A stretch of 40,856 nt of DNA from Candidatus Berkelbacteria bacterium (GCA_026397175.1 JAPLVK010000020.1:1-40856), one strand, 5' to 3'; positions 31,838 to 40,856 are shown, counted from the first letter of the stretch. Numbers and translations are program-made. The notes: generated by a model not told the origin, from the letters alone.

Positions 31838-33687
31838 TTTTTAATATTCTGATTGCTATTTCAATTCTTTTGTTAGTCCTTTTGAGTTCATTCGCGCTGT
31901 ATCTCCCTCTTTGCGCACTAACAAAAGATAAATTAATCGGCTTAAGATACGCCATCCCCTTTTCAATCTCGGTTGAAATTATAATTGGATATATCTTTTA
32001 TTGCACAAGCGCTGTTAAATATTTTCCGATTTCTTATTTGATAATCGTCATCTTGGCTAATATTTGGGGTTATTATCGGTTAAGACCCATTGTCATAAGG
32101 AAACCAAAAATTGACCTTTTGAAAACATTATCCCTGATAGTGATTTTGGCTGCCATTTTATATACCCGTTACTTTGATTCATTTAAATTCGTCGGGCCTG
32201 GCGGAAATGACACATACAGCCACTTACTGTTTGTAAAAAATCTGCTTGAAACGGGGTATTTATCAAACGGCTATTATGCCCCCGGATTTCATTTGTTCTT
32301 GATGCCAATTGCCAAAATTATTCCTTCATATTATTTATATAGATTTACCGGACCTGCAATTGGCATTATTAGTGTTATTGCGATCGTTCTTCTGATTAAG
32401 GACTATCTAAAAAACAGGTCTTTACTTATTCTCCTGTTGGCTCTGTTGGCTTCGCCAATTTATAACCAGCTTACCCTACAGACAATCAGTTTCTTTTCCT
32501 CATCATTAACTTTTATATATTTTGCATCATTTATTTTCCTTTTATCGGACAAAAGCGGCGAGCAAAGGAAAATCCCCCAGTATTTGTTTTTTATTTTTTG
32601 CGGCATCGCGCTGGCCGTAACCGTGCCCTACCTTTTTGTTACGCTCATTCCGGCATTTTTGACTGTTTTTATTATTGTTTTAATTTTTAAGAGTAGTTTT
32701 GAAAAAAAATATTCCCGTTACCTTCTCCAGCTAATTTTGATTTTATTCATTGGATTCGCTTTCTCCTTCGGTCATCTTTTTATTCAGTCCAACATCCTAA
32801 AACACTATGCCGGTTTCCCGGGGATTCCCGTAGCAACTGAAGATAACGGGGAAACAACGCTGACATCAAATAATGAGGTGGCAAATCAATATCATCTGCC
32901 AAATTTTATATCCGCAAACAGTTTTTTAAAACCAATGTTCGGCACCGGGATTGACTTAATAAAAATAAAAAAATTGAGACCCATCAATAGTGTTTTGGGC
33001 CTTGGGGCGTATTTATGGATAGCATTTTCGATATATCTACTTGTTTATGCAATCCGCAAAAAAAACTCCGCGCTGGTTGTCGTGGCGACCTTTAGTATAA
33101 TTTTTGGAGTGCACACCCAAACCGGTTTGTTTGAGATGAGCTATTACAGAGGACGCAGCGGCTGGTATTTACTTTTGCTTTCCATTTTGGGAATTGTCCT
33201 ATTCTTAGATCAAGTATATTCAAGCAAGCTATCTCGATGGTTTCTGGCTGCGTGCGTCGCAATTTCAATAACTGGATTTTTTCTACCTCCGGTATTTTAC
33301 CGATCTTATTACGACGACGAGTTCAAAATCGCCAGTCAGATCGTCAAACAGTTTCCCGATACAGCAATTTTGCTGGTTGCTACAAATTCCCAACTCAAAA
33401 TCGTCGCCTCAAACATTAGTACCCTCGATTTAGATCCGGCAAATCTGGGTAATACCAACGCTTTTCTCATCATCGATAAAAAGATGCTTATCCCCAACCC
33501 CGTTTTGTCGCAAAGTGCTATTTCAACAGATAGTAATTTGGATGAGTTTAATGGCCGGTATGAGGATAAGGAAAAAAAGATAGAAAATATAAACGCCCAA
33601 ATCGAATCAAGTGAGGACTTTAAAAAATACAAAAAATATTACGAGAACGGGGATTTTATCGTTTTTGACAATATAAAAGACAACTAA
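31834..33687 (+). CDS. Polytopic GT-C-like membrane protein
   Basis: A 617-residue protein with about thirteen membrane helices and a soluble C-terminal region (about 500-617). The segment GPGGNDTYSHLLFVKNLLETG followed by NGYYAPGFHLFLMPI, in the first large outer loop, contains an acidic residue in the position of GT-C enzymes and is like that of uncharacterised membrane glycosyltransferases. Translation is coupled to the GT4 gene (ATGA overlap). A polymerase role (Wzy) cannot be excluded. It ends only two bases from the stop of the opposing methyltransferase gene. Confidence 0.68.
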   Translation: MIFNILIAISILLLVLLSSFALYLPLCALTKDKLIGLRYAIPFSISVEIIIGYIFYCTSAVKYFPISYLIIVILANIWGYYRLRPIVIRKPKIDLLKTLSLIVILAAILYTRYFDSFKFVGPGGNDTYSHLLFVKNLLETGYLSNGYYAPGFHLFLMPIAKIIPSYYLYRFTGPAIGIISVIAIVLLIKDYLKNRSLLILLLALLASPIYNQLTLQTISFFSSSLTFIYFASFIFLLSDKSGEQRKIPQYLFFIFCGIALAVTVPYLFVTLIPAFLTVFIIVLIFKSSFEKKYSRYLLQLILILFIGFAFSFGHLFIQSNILKHYAGFPGIPVATEDNGETTLTSNNEVANQYHLPNFISANSFLKPMFGTGIDLIKIKKLRPINSVLGLGAYLWIAFSIYLLVYAIRKKNSALVVVATFSIIFGVHTQTGLFEMSYYRGRSGWYLLLLSILGIVLFLDQVYSSKLSRWFLAACVAISITGFFLPPVFYRSYYDDEFKIASQIVKQFPDTAILLVATNSQLKIVASNISTLDLDPANLGNTNAFLIIDKKMLIPNPVLSQSAISTDSNLDEFNGRYEDKEKKIENINAQIESSEDFKKYKKYYENGDFIVFDNIKDN

Positions 33688-33689
33688 AG

Positions 33690-34757
33690 TTACTCTTTTT
33701 TAACCAGAGCCAGACACTCGCCAGCGGCAAACAAGTGCCAAATTTTTCCAAGCGATTTTTCGGTCGTTTTGTCTAGTAGAATGACCAGTTTGACAAAACC
33801 GACCGACCTTTCGTACAAAGATCCGGTTATTTTTATCAGAACTGTTTTGGTCGGCGTATGACCGTGGAATTCGCTAATAATTTTACCTTCTTTGCGAAGA
33901 TTTTTCATAAATCTATCCCTGTTTATTCTTTCCTCGTGTGCGCTTTGGTCTGGTTCGATTATCCTCTGAACAATTTTTTCGAGCGACTTCGGTAATTTAT
34001 AATCCCTCTCGTAGGGCTCGTTAATTAGCAGAAACCCGCCCGTTTTTAGTTTTTTGAATAGCTCGCCTACATGGACCTCTTTTTTGGGCATATGGTGAAT
34101 GACCCCGAGACAAATAATGTCGTCAAACATCTCGTCTTTAAATGGGATTGCATCACCCAAACATTGGATATAAATGATATTCTTTTTATTTTTCAGCTTC
34201 TTTTTTAAAAACTTGAGGCCTTGGTATGAATAATCCGTGGCAAAATAAATAAAATCGTTCGAATGTGCCAAAAGCGATTTTTGCACCGATATTGCCTCGC
34301 CGCAGCCCACTTCTAGAATATAGTGATTCTTAAATCCAAAATTCCTTAAGGGTCTAAACAAAATTTTATCTCTTAGATAGGCCCGTGAAACAAGGGCTTT
34401 TGTTTTTAGTTCAAGATATTCCTTCTCGTATTTTTCGTCCCAGAATAGAACATCATCGTCTTCCCACTTTTTTGTCTTCTTCGGTAAGCGATTTAAAAAT
34501 TTTGTAAATCGCGATTTCAAGGTTGCATTTTTATCAAAGAAGATTTTGAAGGAGACAAAAAAATCCAAATAGGCCTCTTTGTCTAGATATTTTTTAGGCA
34601 AGGCCGTGATTATACCTTCAGACAGCGTATAAATGTTGAAACATTTTTTGCAGACCAAAATTCCCGATGCCTCATCTATCCGGTGGAATTCGACATCTCG
34701 GCCGCACTCCAAACAAATCATTTCCTTGGCAATATCTTCAACTCTCAAATTTTTCAT
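33690..34757 (-). CDS. SAM-dependent methyltransferase with N-terminal zinc ribbon
   Basis: The 355-residue protein starts with a four-cysteine zinc ribbon (Cys15, Cys18, Cys36, Cys39; CLECG and CKKCF) as in Trm112-like leaders of bacterial methyltransferases, then a class I fold with motif I ILEVGCGE (147-154), the acidic residue in FATDYSYQG, and ICLGVIHHMPKKE, typical of the Methyltransf_11 group. It probably methylates a sugar of the glycan, perhaps to end the chain. An in-frame ATG at 34724 behind AAGGAA is an alternative start; 34757 overlaps the preceding gene by 20 bases. Confidence 0.85.
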   Translation of the reverse strand: MKNLRVEDIAKEMICLECGRDVEFHRIDEASGILVCKKCFNIYTLSEGIITALPKKYLDKEAYLDFFVSFKIFFDKNATLKSRFTKFLNRLPKKTKKWEDDDVLFWDEKYEKEYLELKTKALVSRAYLRDKILFRPLRNFGFKNHYILEVGCGEAISVQKSLLAHSNDFIYFATDYSYQGLKFLKKKLKNKKNIIYIQCLGDAIPFKDEMFDDIICLGVIHHMPKKEVHVGELFKKLKTGGFLLINEPYERDYKLPKSLEKIVQRIIEPDQSAHEERINRDRFMKNLRKEGKIISEFHGHTPTKTVLIKITGSLYERSVGFVKLVILLDKTTEKSLGKIWHLFAAGECLALVKKE

Positions 34758-36150
34758 GTTTTGTCGTTTTTAAATAATCAATAGAGGAAAGCAACTCTTT
34801 AGTGAAAATTTGGGCTTTGTTTTTACTATCTTCACCGGACAAAAATGTACCGGCATCAAGTGAAATATCGCTAGTTGAACGCAACATCTTATGGATATAT
34901 TTATAGGTATCCTCCTTTTCAACTTTTGTGTTTACAAGTTTCACCAGCTTTGCCCCAAGCTCGAATAAATTAGAGCAGTAGCCAACCGATTTATGCAACC
35001 CATAATAGACATTTGGCGCAAAAGACAGTACCGGTTTGCCATAAAGCAGCGCCTCGATTCCGGTTGTCGCACCATATGCTAAGACGCCTCGGCTATTTTT
35101 CAAGACCGTCGAAATTGGAATTTTGGGAGGAATTATTCTGACACAGGGTAGCTCTTTAATTTTTTTCAAATACGAAAATGGAAAATGTTTTCTCCAGTCA
35201 GGATGCTCTCTAACATACAAATAATATCCGATGGGCAGCACCCGGCTGATACTTTCTATCAAAGACAACTGCGTCATATATGGAAGGCCTCGCAAAGAAA
35301 TCGTGGACTCGGTTGGCAGGTGAAAGCCAAAAAATAGATACGGCTTGCTGGAATCGTATTTATCTTCGTATAATTTTTTGAAAACCTTTTCTTCAATAAA
35401 TAGAAAGGGGCTTATTAATGCTAATTTAACAAATTGCGGGTAGCGATAAAATCGCAATAACCGAGGTAAATAATAACTCTTAATGCCAACCGGCACGCGA
35501 GGCCTCCGTGCATACGACGACCGATTGTTTTTTACAAAGTCATCAACAAATTTCTTCGCTTGAGGCATTGTTACGCCTTTATTTAAAACCGGCAGGGCCA
35601 TTACTTCCTTACCAAACTCAAATTGTTGATAAAAAACTCCCTGACCTAAAAATAATTCGGCTTGGCGCAAAAACATTTTCTTCTTCTTTAAGCAGATCGA
35701 TCGACCAAATTCCATCTCTACTTCCGAGCTTTGATCGCAAAAAACAACATCTGCCGCTGATTTTTCAATAACTTTTTCAAGATAAAGAAACCGGGGAATG
35801 AGATGGCTCAAATTTCTGAATTCTTTTTCGGGAAGATGAATTTTCCGATAATCCTGATATTTCGAAACCTGAATCTGGTCAGGAAAATAGGCCTGTTTGA
35901 AAGTAAATTTATATAGATTTTCAAGTTTTGCCGCGATCTTGTCAGTATTTTTTATCTCAATTTTTTCTGGCTCATAAAAAAAGTTATTTTTTGTCATAGC
36001 GCTTTTTTTCATCGTGTCAGAAAAAAATATGAAGTGAATTTTATGCCCTAGTTTCTCCATTTCAACTTCGACCCCTTTCAGAAAATCAGGATAGTGAGGG
36101 CTTGAAACTGCGCCGTCGACCTGTTTACCGGTTATCCAAAGAACTTGCAT
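34738..36150 (-). CDS. Capsule-synthesis-type GT-B protein (third, divergent member)
   Basis: A 470-residue protein. YLFFGFHLPTESTIS, YLYVREHPDWRKHF and GVLAYGATTGIEALLYGKPVLSFAP are the donor-side motifs of the capsule synthesis family, matching those of the two paralogues in this locus at lower similarity. The N-terminal half, starting QVLWITGKQVDGAVSSPHYPDFL, differs entirely, so it likely has another acceptor. Second last gene of the minus-strand operon from 40856; the preceding gene ends five bases upstream. Confidence 0.78.
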   Translation of the reverse strand: MQVLWITGKQVDGAVSSPHYPDFLKGVEVEMEKLGHKIHFIFFSDTMKKSAMTKNNFFYEPEKIEIKNTDKIAAKLENLYKFTFKQAYFPDQIQVSKYQDYRKIHLPEKEFRNLSHLIPRFLYLEKVIEKSAADVVFCDQSSEVEMEFGRSICLKKKKMFLRQAELFLGQGVFYQQFEFGKEVMALPVLNKGVTMPQAKKFVDDFVKNNRSSYARRPRVPVGIKSYYLPRLLRFYRYPQFVKLALISPFLFIEEKVFKKLYEDKYDSSKPYLFFGFHLPTESTISLRGLPYMTQLSLIESISRVLPIGYYLYVREHPDWRKHFPFSYLKKIKELPCVRIIPPKIPISTVLKNSRGVLAYGATTGIEALLYGKPVLSFAPNVYYGLHKSVGYCSNLFELGAKLVKLVNTKVEKEDTYKYIHKMLRSTSDISLDAGTFLSGEDSKNKAQIFTKELLSSIDYLKTTKHEKFES

Positions 36151-36155
36151 ATTTT

Positions 36156-37595
36156 TTATTTTTTTATTTTGGCTAAAATTGCCTGCGCGACATTCGTTGC
36201 GCTTTCTGAATCGTCGAGCGTTGATGTTGATGCGTAATCGCTATCGGTCGTGCCATTGATACTAACATTTTCTATCGCTTTCAAAAATACTTTAAAATCT
36301 TTAGCCGAAAAGGTCGGACTCTTTAAAATTTGTTTAATGGCAAATTCTAGATCCGCTCTTGTTCTGATAGAAAAAACCCCGGGAGAATATTGAAAAAAAT
36401 CATGGCCAAACATTAAAAGCGGTTTTGTCTTAAACAATCCTTCAAAACCGGCCAACCCGACACAAGTCGCCACCGCCAAGCAATTATTGATTAAATCTTG
36501 CGAGTTAATTTTCCGACTGACTAATTTTACATTCGGCAAATCGAGCATTGATCTGTAATAGCTTTTTGTCCTCACCGATGACTTTTGGCTGGGATGCTCT
36601 TTGACAAAAATCTCTATGCCTTTTGGAGCGCAGGCAGAGATGAGTTGTACAACCAAAAGTTGTTCCACATATACATCCGCTCGAGGCGAGGTGGTCATTT
36701 CCGGCTGGAGATGTAAAGCGACAAAAATATATTTTTTTTTCGGATCAAACTTGCTGCAATTTTTTTCGTAATAGCTCATCGCGAAGCGAGTCCGTAAAAA
36801 ATTCGGGAGGCGGCGCCAGAGAGCCCTGGCAATTATTTTTCCCTCGCGGAAATAAACCATCGGATCATTTTTTAATTTTTTTGAAATCGAGAAAACCTTT
36901 TGGACCCCTTCTTTGGCCAACGATTTCTTATCCATATAAAAAGGGGCCGTATAACCCTCTGATACCGTTTGCATCTTGTAATAATCTTCAAACCTCTTGG
37001 CGAGTTTAATCTCGTCTATTTTTTTAGTCGAAAATTGCTCTTTGAGTTTTTTATATTCCTTGGGTAAGCCGTAATCCGAATTTTCCCAGTCGTCACAGAT
37101 AAAACAGGTGTCCGGAATGTGTGTCTGGAAAAGCATCAAAGTCGGGATTTTTTTTAGCTTGCAAAGCGAATAGCAAACAAAATCCGATGTTTCATGGGGT
37201 ATATTTTGCGAAATAAAAAGATCTATTTTTCTTCTTTCAATTAAATCATTCCAATACCGAAGATGCTTCAAATAAAGCTCTTTTCTTTCTCTGTAAGAAT
37301 AACTCTTTAGCGTTTCAAGCCGATCCATCATCTTCAAAAAAACCACTTCACATTTTCTCATCGAATCCACAATTTCTTCGTCAAGCGGTTTCAGTTTATT
37401 GAAATCAACGCCATAATCGCCGAAAAAGTTTATTTTTTGCCAGCCGATTAAAGTGGCCTTTGAATTGAACCGGCCAAAATCAGGTTTGAAAAGATGGTAT
37501 GTATAGACGAAACTTTTAACATTCAACTCCTTTATAATTTTCTGAATAACGGGAAGAGTCCTTTGGTCCATAAAACCATTAACGATGACATCCAT
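36156..37595 (-). CDS. Capsule-synthesis-type GT-B glycosyltransferase (paralogue B)
   Basis: A 479-residue paralogue of the protein at 26813-28303. Shared marks in order: IVNGFMDQR, KPLDEEIVDSM, LKMMDRLET, YSYRERKELYLKHLRYWN, NIPHETSDFVCYSLCKLKKIPT, FVALHLQPEMTTSPRADVY, VKEHPSQKS, ATCVGLAGFEGLFKTKPLLMFG, FSIRTRADLEFAIKQIL. The start overlaps the end of the FemAB-type gene by 17 bases. Both copies keep the family motifs, so both are probably active, with different linkages or sugars. Confidence 0.82.
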   Translation of the reverse strand: MDVIVNGFMDQRTLPVIQKIIKELNVKSFVYTYHLFKPDFGRFNSKATLIGWQKINFFGDYGVDFNKLKPLDEEIVDSMRKCEVVFLKMMDRLETLKSYSYRERKELYLKHLRYWNDLIERRKIDLFISQNIPHETSDFVCYSLCKLKKIPTLMLFQTHIPDTCFICDDWENSDYGLPKEYKKLKEQFSTKKIDEIKLAKRFEDYYKMQTVSEGYTAPFYMDKKSLAKEGVQKVFSISKKLKNDPMVYFREGKIIARALWRRLPNFLRTRFAMSYYEKNCSKFDPKKKYIFVALHLQPEMTTSPRADVYVEQLLVVQLISACAPKGIEIFVKEHPSQKSSVRTKSYYRSMLDLPNVKLVSRKINSQDLINNCLAVATCVGLAGFEGLFKTKPLLMFGHDFFQYSPGVFSIRTRADLEFAIKQILKSPTFSAKDFKVFLKAIENVSINGTTDSDYASTSTLDDSESATNVAQAILAKIKK

Positions 37596-38721
37596 ATGTA
37601 TTCCTCTTACTTATTGCGGCGAGCTGTTTAACAGCTTTTTTAGTATAAAGTTTTTGCCCTTCAAAGGGCACAAAATAATCGTTAGAAAATTGAGCTTTGT
37701 ATTGCCCGACAGAGTATTCTTTGCGACTAACCCCCTGAAAAGAATCGAAAAGACCAATCTCAAACCATTTATAGCCCTTTGACTTGGCCCATTTTATCGC
37801 AGACCATAAGAGAAAATTATTAGCCCGTAGCGAAAGTGCCTCCGGTAGGGAGCATCCCCCCCAATACAAAACACCATTTTTGTATGTATGGAGAAGAACG
37901 GCTGAAACTGCCTTTTTTTCTTTCTCGGCAAAAAAAAGTTTTATCGTTTTTTCTTCTCCGAGATATTTCCACATCTGGGTATAGTGTTCAAATGGCTGCG
38001 GTCGCACACCAGTTCTTTTCCAGCTCACAACATGAATGCGGTGAAATAATCTCAAATCTTTTTTGGTTACCCCTCGTTTTATTTTTAAATTATTTCTTTC
38101 TGCCTGTTTTATCTCTGCTCTGCAATCTTTGTCCATTTCCGATAACAGCACTGACTCTTCTTTTTGAAGATCTAAAATTACGCAGAGCCGTGGGGGGAAA
38201 AATAAATGTTCGGCGATACCCACTGACCATAAGGGGTTTCCCCCTTTTCTTAGTGGCGGCAGATTTGAGAGCGAAATATCGGTTAGCCGAATCTCCAGGG
38301 CTTCAACTCGGTTTTTTTGGGCAATTTTATCAATATGTTCAAAGATAAGCTTAAATATTTTTTTTCTACCTTTACTTCCTAGAGAAGGGCTGATGACCGG
38401 TCCGGAATACCCGTTATTAAGCACATTATATGTCCAGAGATTGCAAATATTAAGCCATGGTTGCAGATATTTTTTACACCCTGCTTGCAGATACCTAAGA
38501 AAAATAAATTTTGAATATGAAAATTGGTCGCCTAAATAAAGTGGGCAGAGACCTATCAGCTCATCATTATCGGAAAAAACTGCAAAAGAATGTGACTCAT
38601 TGCCACTTTTGCATTCATAGTTAATATATGAACTGGTTTGATAAAGCCAACCGTCCGGCGACTTTTCGACGAGTGCGTCCCAGTCATTCTTGTTTACTTT
38701 ATTGTATTCTACTATTTGCAT
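37579..38721 (-). CDS. FemAB/GNAT-type acyltransferase
   Basis: A protein of about 380 residues in the double-GNAT FemAB/Acetyltransf_6 group: NKNDWDALVEKSPDGWLYQTS near the start, MDKDCRAEIKQAERNNL in the middle, then AVSAVLLHTYKNGVLYWGG, NNFLLWSAIKWAKSKGYKWFEIG and the C-terminal SVGQYKAQFS. FemAB proteins use aminoacyl-tRNA; relatives in glycan loci attach acyl groups to amino sugars, which is likelier here. A TTG at 38730, three codons upstream, has a better placed GAGAAG and may be the true start; the ATG is given. Confidence 0.83.
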   Translation of the reverse strand: MQIVEYNKVNKNDWDALVEKSPDGWLYQTSSYINYECKSGNESHSFAVFSDNDELIGLCPLYLGDQFSYSKFIFLRYLQAGCKKYLQPWLNICNLWTYNVLNNGYSGPVISPSLGSKGRKKIFKLIFEHIDKIAQKNRVEALEIRLTDISLSNLPPLRKGGNPLWSVGIAEHLFFPPRLCVILDLQKEESVLLSEMDKDCRAEIKQAERNNLKIKRGVTKKDLRLFHRIHVVSWKRTGVRPQPFEHYTQMWKYLGEEKTIKLFFAEKEKKAVSAVLLHTYKNGVLYWGGCSLPEALSLRANNFLLWSAIKWAKSKGYKWFEIGLFDSFQGVSRKEYSVGQYKAQFSNDYFVPFEGQKLYTKKAVKQLAAISKRNTYGCHR

Positions 38722-38795
38722 ATTGCCCAAAATTTACTTCTCTTTAATTTAAAAACCACACTCTTTACACTCCATGGCTTTCTAGCACAATTAGT

Positions 38796-39851
38796 TCACC
38801 CCGAAAACTCCCAATCTATCAATTTCCAGCTAAGCGGTGTTCCTTTGCTAAGAAATGTTTTGGCTTTTTTGCCCAATATTTGATCTAAAAATTTTGGAGC
38901 TAGACCAAACCCCGGTCTTATGGATCGAATGTTCTCTGCGGTAAACTTTTCGCCTTGTTTAACATCCTCAACTACAAAAAGCGACCTTGAAAGCTCTCGA
39001 CTTTTTTGTGAATTTTTCGATAATTCATAAGTTACTTTTCCCAGTGCTTTTTCGGTATCTCGGATGGAAAGGACCATTGACTTAAATTCTTCGGGCTCCA
39101 TCGAGAAACTGCTGTCGGGTCCGCCCATTTTGCGATCCAAGATAAAGTGTTTTTCGATAATTTTTGCGCCAAGCGCGACCGCCGCAATTGCAGCCGTTTG
39201 GCCAATTGAATGATCGGAAAGCCCGACCACAACTTTAAATTTCTTTGCCATATCGGGAATTGTCTTTAAGTTCATCTCGTCGCTTGCCGCCGGATAAGCG
39301 CTGGTGCATTTTAAAAGCGCAACCTGCTCGTTGCCCGCCGCCTTACATACCCTCAAGGCGTCTGAAATGTCCGCTCGTGTCGCTACTCCGGTTGAAATGA
39401 TCATTGGCTTCTTTTTTTTCGCGGCGTAGCCAATGAGGCCGTGATCGGTTATTTCAAACGACGCGATTTTGTAGGCGGGAACCTTCATCTTTTGCAAAAA
39501 ATCAACGGCTGATTTATCAAACGGTGAGGAAAAAAATATCATCCCCAATTCCTCGGCCACTTTTTTTAATTTCGGTTGCCACTCCCATGGGGTATAGGCC
39601 TGCTGGTAAAGTTTATGAAGTGTCGCACCGTCCCAGATTGTGCCTTGCTTGATTTTAAAATATTCTTGATCGCTATCAATAGTTAAAGTGTCAGCTGTAT
39701 ATGTCTGGATTTTAACCGCGTCCGCCCCCGACTTTTTCATCGCGCGGATTGTTTTAACTGCCAAATTAAAGTTCTGATTATGGTTAGCCGAGAGTTCTGC
39801 TATCACAAAAACAGGAGCGTCGTTTCCAATTTTTTTGTTTAAAATTTTCAT
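38796..39851 (-). CDS. pseI: Pseudaminic acid synthase (NeuB family)
   Basis: A 351-residue enzyme: FVIAELSANHN (15-25), ADAVKIQTYTADT, and QAYTPWEWQPKL (84-95) with FFSSPFD (106-112), which are marks of PseI rather than sialic acid synthase; then KIASFEITD, ISTGVA, LLKCTSAYPA, GLSDHSIG and EKHFILDR, and a C-terminal SAF (antifreeze-like) domain from about 285. It condenses phosphoenolpyruvate with a 6-deoxy-di-acetamido-altrose to give pseudaminic acid. The other Pse genes are not in the window, so a related nonulosonate is possible. Confidence 0.9.
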   Translation of the reverse strand: MKILNKKIGNDAPVFVIAELSANHNQNFNLAVKTIRAMKKSGADAVKIQTYTADTLTIDSDQEYFKIKQGTIWDGATLHKLYQQAYTPWEWQPKLKKVAEELGMIFFSSPFDKSAVDFLQKMKVPAYKIASFEITDHGLIGYAAKKKKPMIISTGVATRADISDALRVCKAAGNEQVALLKCTSAYPAASDEMNLKTIPDMAKKFKVVVGLSDHSIGQTAAIAAVALGAKIIEKHFILDRKMGGPDSSFSMEPEEFKSMVLSIRDTEKALGKVTYELSKNSQKSRELSRSLFVVEDVKQGEKFTAENIRSIRPGFGLAPKFLDQILGKKAKTFLSKGTPLSWKLIDWEFSG

Positions 39852-39916
39852 AGATTGTTAAATTATCATGGCAATTGCTGCTTGTAACTAAAATATCGTT
39901 TATTTCAACAAGATAT

Positions 39917-40856
39917 TCAATGGCTGGCACACCGATTCCTTTTATCGCTTTTTTCAACTCTTTTCAATAACCCCTTGTCAATTAGGGCGTCTGATGCAAT
40001 TTTAATATCTTTAAAACTGATCTTTGAATTAATGGCAATATCTAACAAAGAATTTGACCCGTCCGATTGGTTTAATACCCAGATGATCGCCGACTCGATA
40101 ACGCCCTGATTTTTTTGACTTCCGATTGCGCTATAGAGTCCTCGCTTGCCGAGTTGTGGCTCGCACTTAGGATTCTGATTTTTAAAGGTTCCGTCGTTTT
40201 CCAAGATGAAAACGACATCCAAGTATTTATTCAACGAATCGGCAAATGATTTTTCGTCTATCAAGTCAAGGTTATCGGCGGAAGTGTGATACTCCGGAAA
40301 TTGACCATACATTGTTCTCATCAGAGATCCCATTTGCAAATTGAAACCAGGCGACGAGAACTGCCTCTCGTCAGAACCGGTCGGGGCATAGTCGAAGGCC
40401 TCAAATTTCTTGTTGGCGTCCATCAAAACTTTTTCCACCGCCCGGTCAATCAAGGCGTTGCCATCTCGGCTCCTCTGATACATCATCTTACCTCGATCGC
40501 CAACACAGGTTACAACCAAGCCACCCTTAATTTTTGGGAGAGCTTTTTCATTTTTTTCAAGCCAGGTAATGGCTCCGATTGTTTCAGGCACAAAAAGAAA
40601 ACGATATGAGTATTTTAGCTTCATTTTTTGAAGCTCTTGCGCTAGGTAAACTAACAGAACCGGCCCGCTCAAATTGTCGTTTGCAAGCGAAGGATGACAG
40701 ATGTATGAACTGAATAAAATTTCTTGCTCACTTTCGCCTTTGATTAAAAGTTCTCCGTAAGTTAACTTGCCGTCTCCTAAGGTTGAGTCAATTAAAATAT
40801 CGTATGTATCGGCTTTTAAACAGTTAAATTGTTTTTGAGAAAGACAAAATCCCCAA
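39917..40856 (-). CDS. M28-like/DUF4910 aminopeptidase-type protein (N-terminus outside window)
   Basis: The frame is open to the window edge, giving at least 313 residues. The codon at 40672 is an internal TTG, not a start: upstream in frame the protein reads WGFCLSQKQF, LIDSTLGDGKLTYGELL and YICHPSLANDNLSG. That last block with its His and Asp, plus FVPETIG, PTGSDERQF and YHTSADN, supplies the metal ligands of an M28-type zinc peptidase, as in DUF4910 proteins encoded in many surface-glycan loci. The C-terminal 75 residues look like a small winged helix. Substrate unknown; a deacylase acting on sugar precursors is possible. Confidence 0.85.
   Translation of the reverse strand, partial: WGFCLSQKQFNCLKADTYDILIDSTLGDGKLTYGELLIKGESEQEILFSSYICHPSLANDNLSGPVLLVYLAQELQKMKLKYSYRFLFVPETIGAITWLEKNEKALPKIKGGLVVTCVGDRGKMMYQRSRDGNALIDRAVEKVLMDANKKFEAFDYAPTGSDERQFSSPGFNLQMGSLMRTMYGQFPEYHTSADNLDLIDEKSFADSLNKYLDVVFILENDGTFKNQNPKCEPQLGKRGLYSAIGSQKNQGVIESAIIWVLNQSDGSNSLLDIAINSKISFKDIKIASDALIDKGLLKRVEKSDKRNRCASH

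Noticed and set aside
40673-40856. Start of the M28-like gene at the TTG 40672
   Set aside because: The frame continues upstream with the family motif CHPSLANDNLSG, so the codon is internal.
1-40856. CRISPR array, rRNA, tRNA or transposase gene
   Set aside because: No regular spacer-repeat pattern, no RNA gene signature and no DDE or HUH transposase motif was seen; the repeats found are irregular palindromes.

Overview
The window looks like a chromosomal segment of an ultra-small Candidate Phyla Radiation (Patescibacteria) bacterium. This is an inference: there is no rRNA, tRNA or ribosomal protein gene here. It rests on many small lineage-type proteins without known domains, dense short palindromic repeats between genes, several promoters whose -10 box ends 6-9 bases before the start codon (leaderless mRNAs), and a large surface-glycan locus without lipid A genes. 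TGA works as a normal stop (several ATGA stop/start overlaps), so the UGA-glycine code of Gracilibacteria/SR1 does not apply.

Layout. (1) 1-4060 is mobile: the 5' part of a large serine recombinase (cut by the window edge), a 61-bp tandem duplication at its 5' end, then a type II restriction-modification cassette (XRE controller, HEAT-repeat/DNA methyltransferase fusion, CfrBI-like endonuclease) enclosed by a 170-bp inverted repeat, 165 of 170 bases identical. (2) 4061-4860: a divergent pair, a HicB-like protein and a small membrane-anchored protein, each with a near-leaderless promoter. (3) 4861-9862: a visibly GC-richer block on the minus strand with two transcription units, a PlsY/acyl-ACP-reductase fusion plus GpsA-like protein, and a dihydroorotate dehydrogenase-like protein plus dihydroorotase. 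Each unit ends in a strong terminator. The fusion is the most unusual gene in the window: a glycerol-3-phosphate acyltransferase joined to a domain that keeps the catalytic Cys of cyanobacterial fatty-aldehyde-forming acyl-ACP reductase. (4) 10109-18600: a long coiled-coil protein, a VIT1/CCC1-like membrane protein, HIT hydrolase, acetyl-CoA-synthetase-like enzyme, DUF3800 protein and two membrane/surface proteins, with a family of 42-bp palindromic elements between them.

(5) 18760-40856 is a surface polysaccharide locus: GalE-like epimerase, polyprenyl-phosphate sugar transferase with DUF2304 partner, GtrA-like flippase, two GT-C membrane proteins, two GT4 glycosyltransferases, WecB/FnlC-type 2-epimerase and RmlD-type reductase (UDP-6-deoxy-amino sugar), three capsule-type GT-B proteins (two of them close paralogues), a Wzm/Wzt-type ABC exporter whose ATPase has a C-terminal glycan-binding domain, a Zn-ribbon methyltransferase, a FemAB-type acyltransferase, pseudaminic acid synthase and an M28-like/DUF4910 protein cut by the window edge. 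Together these suggest assembly of an amino-sugar (possibly nonulosonate) glycan on a lipid carrier, export by the ABC transporter, and modification by methyl and acyl groups.

No CRISPR array, tRNA, rRNA or classical insertion sequence was seen.
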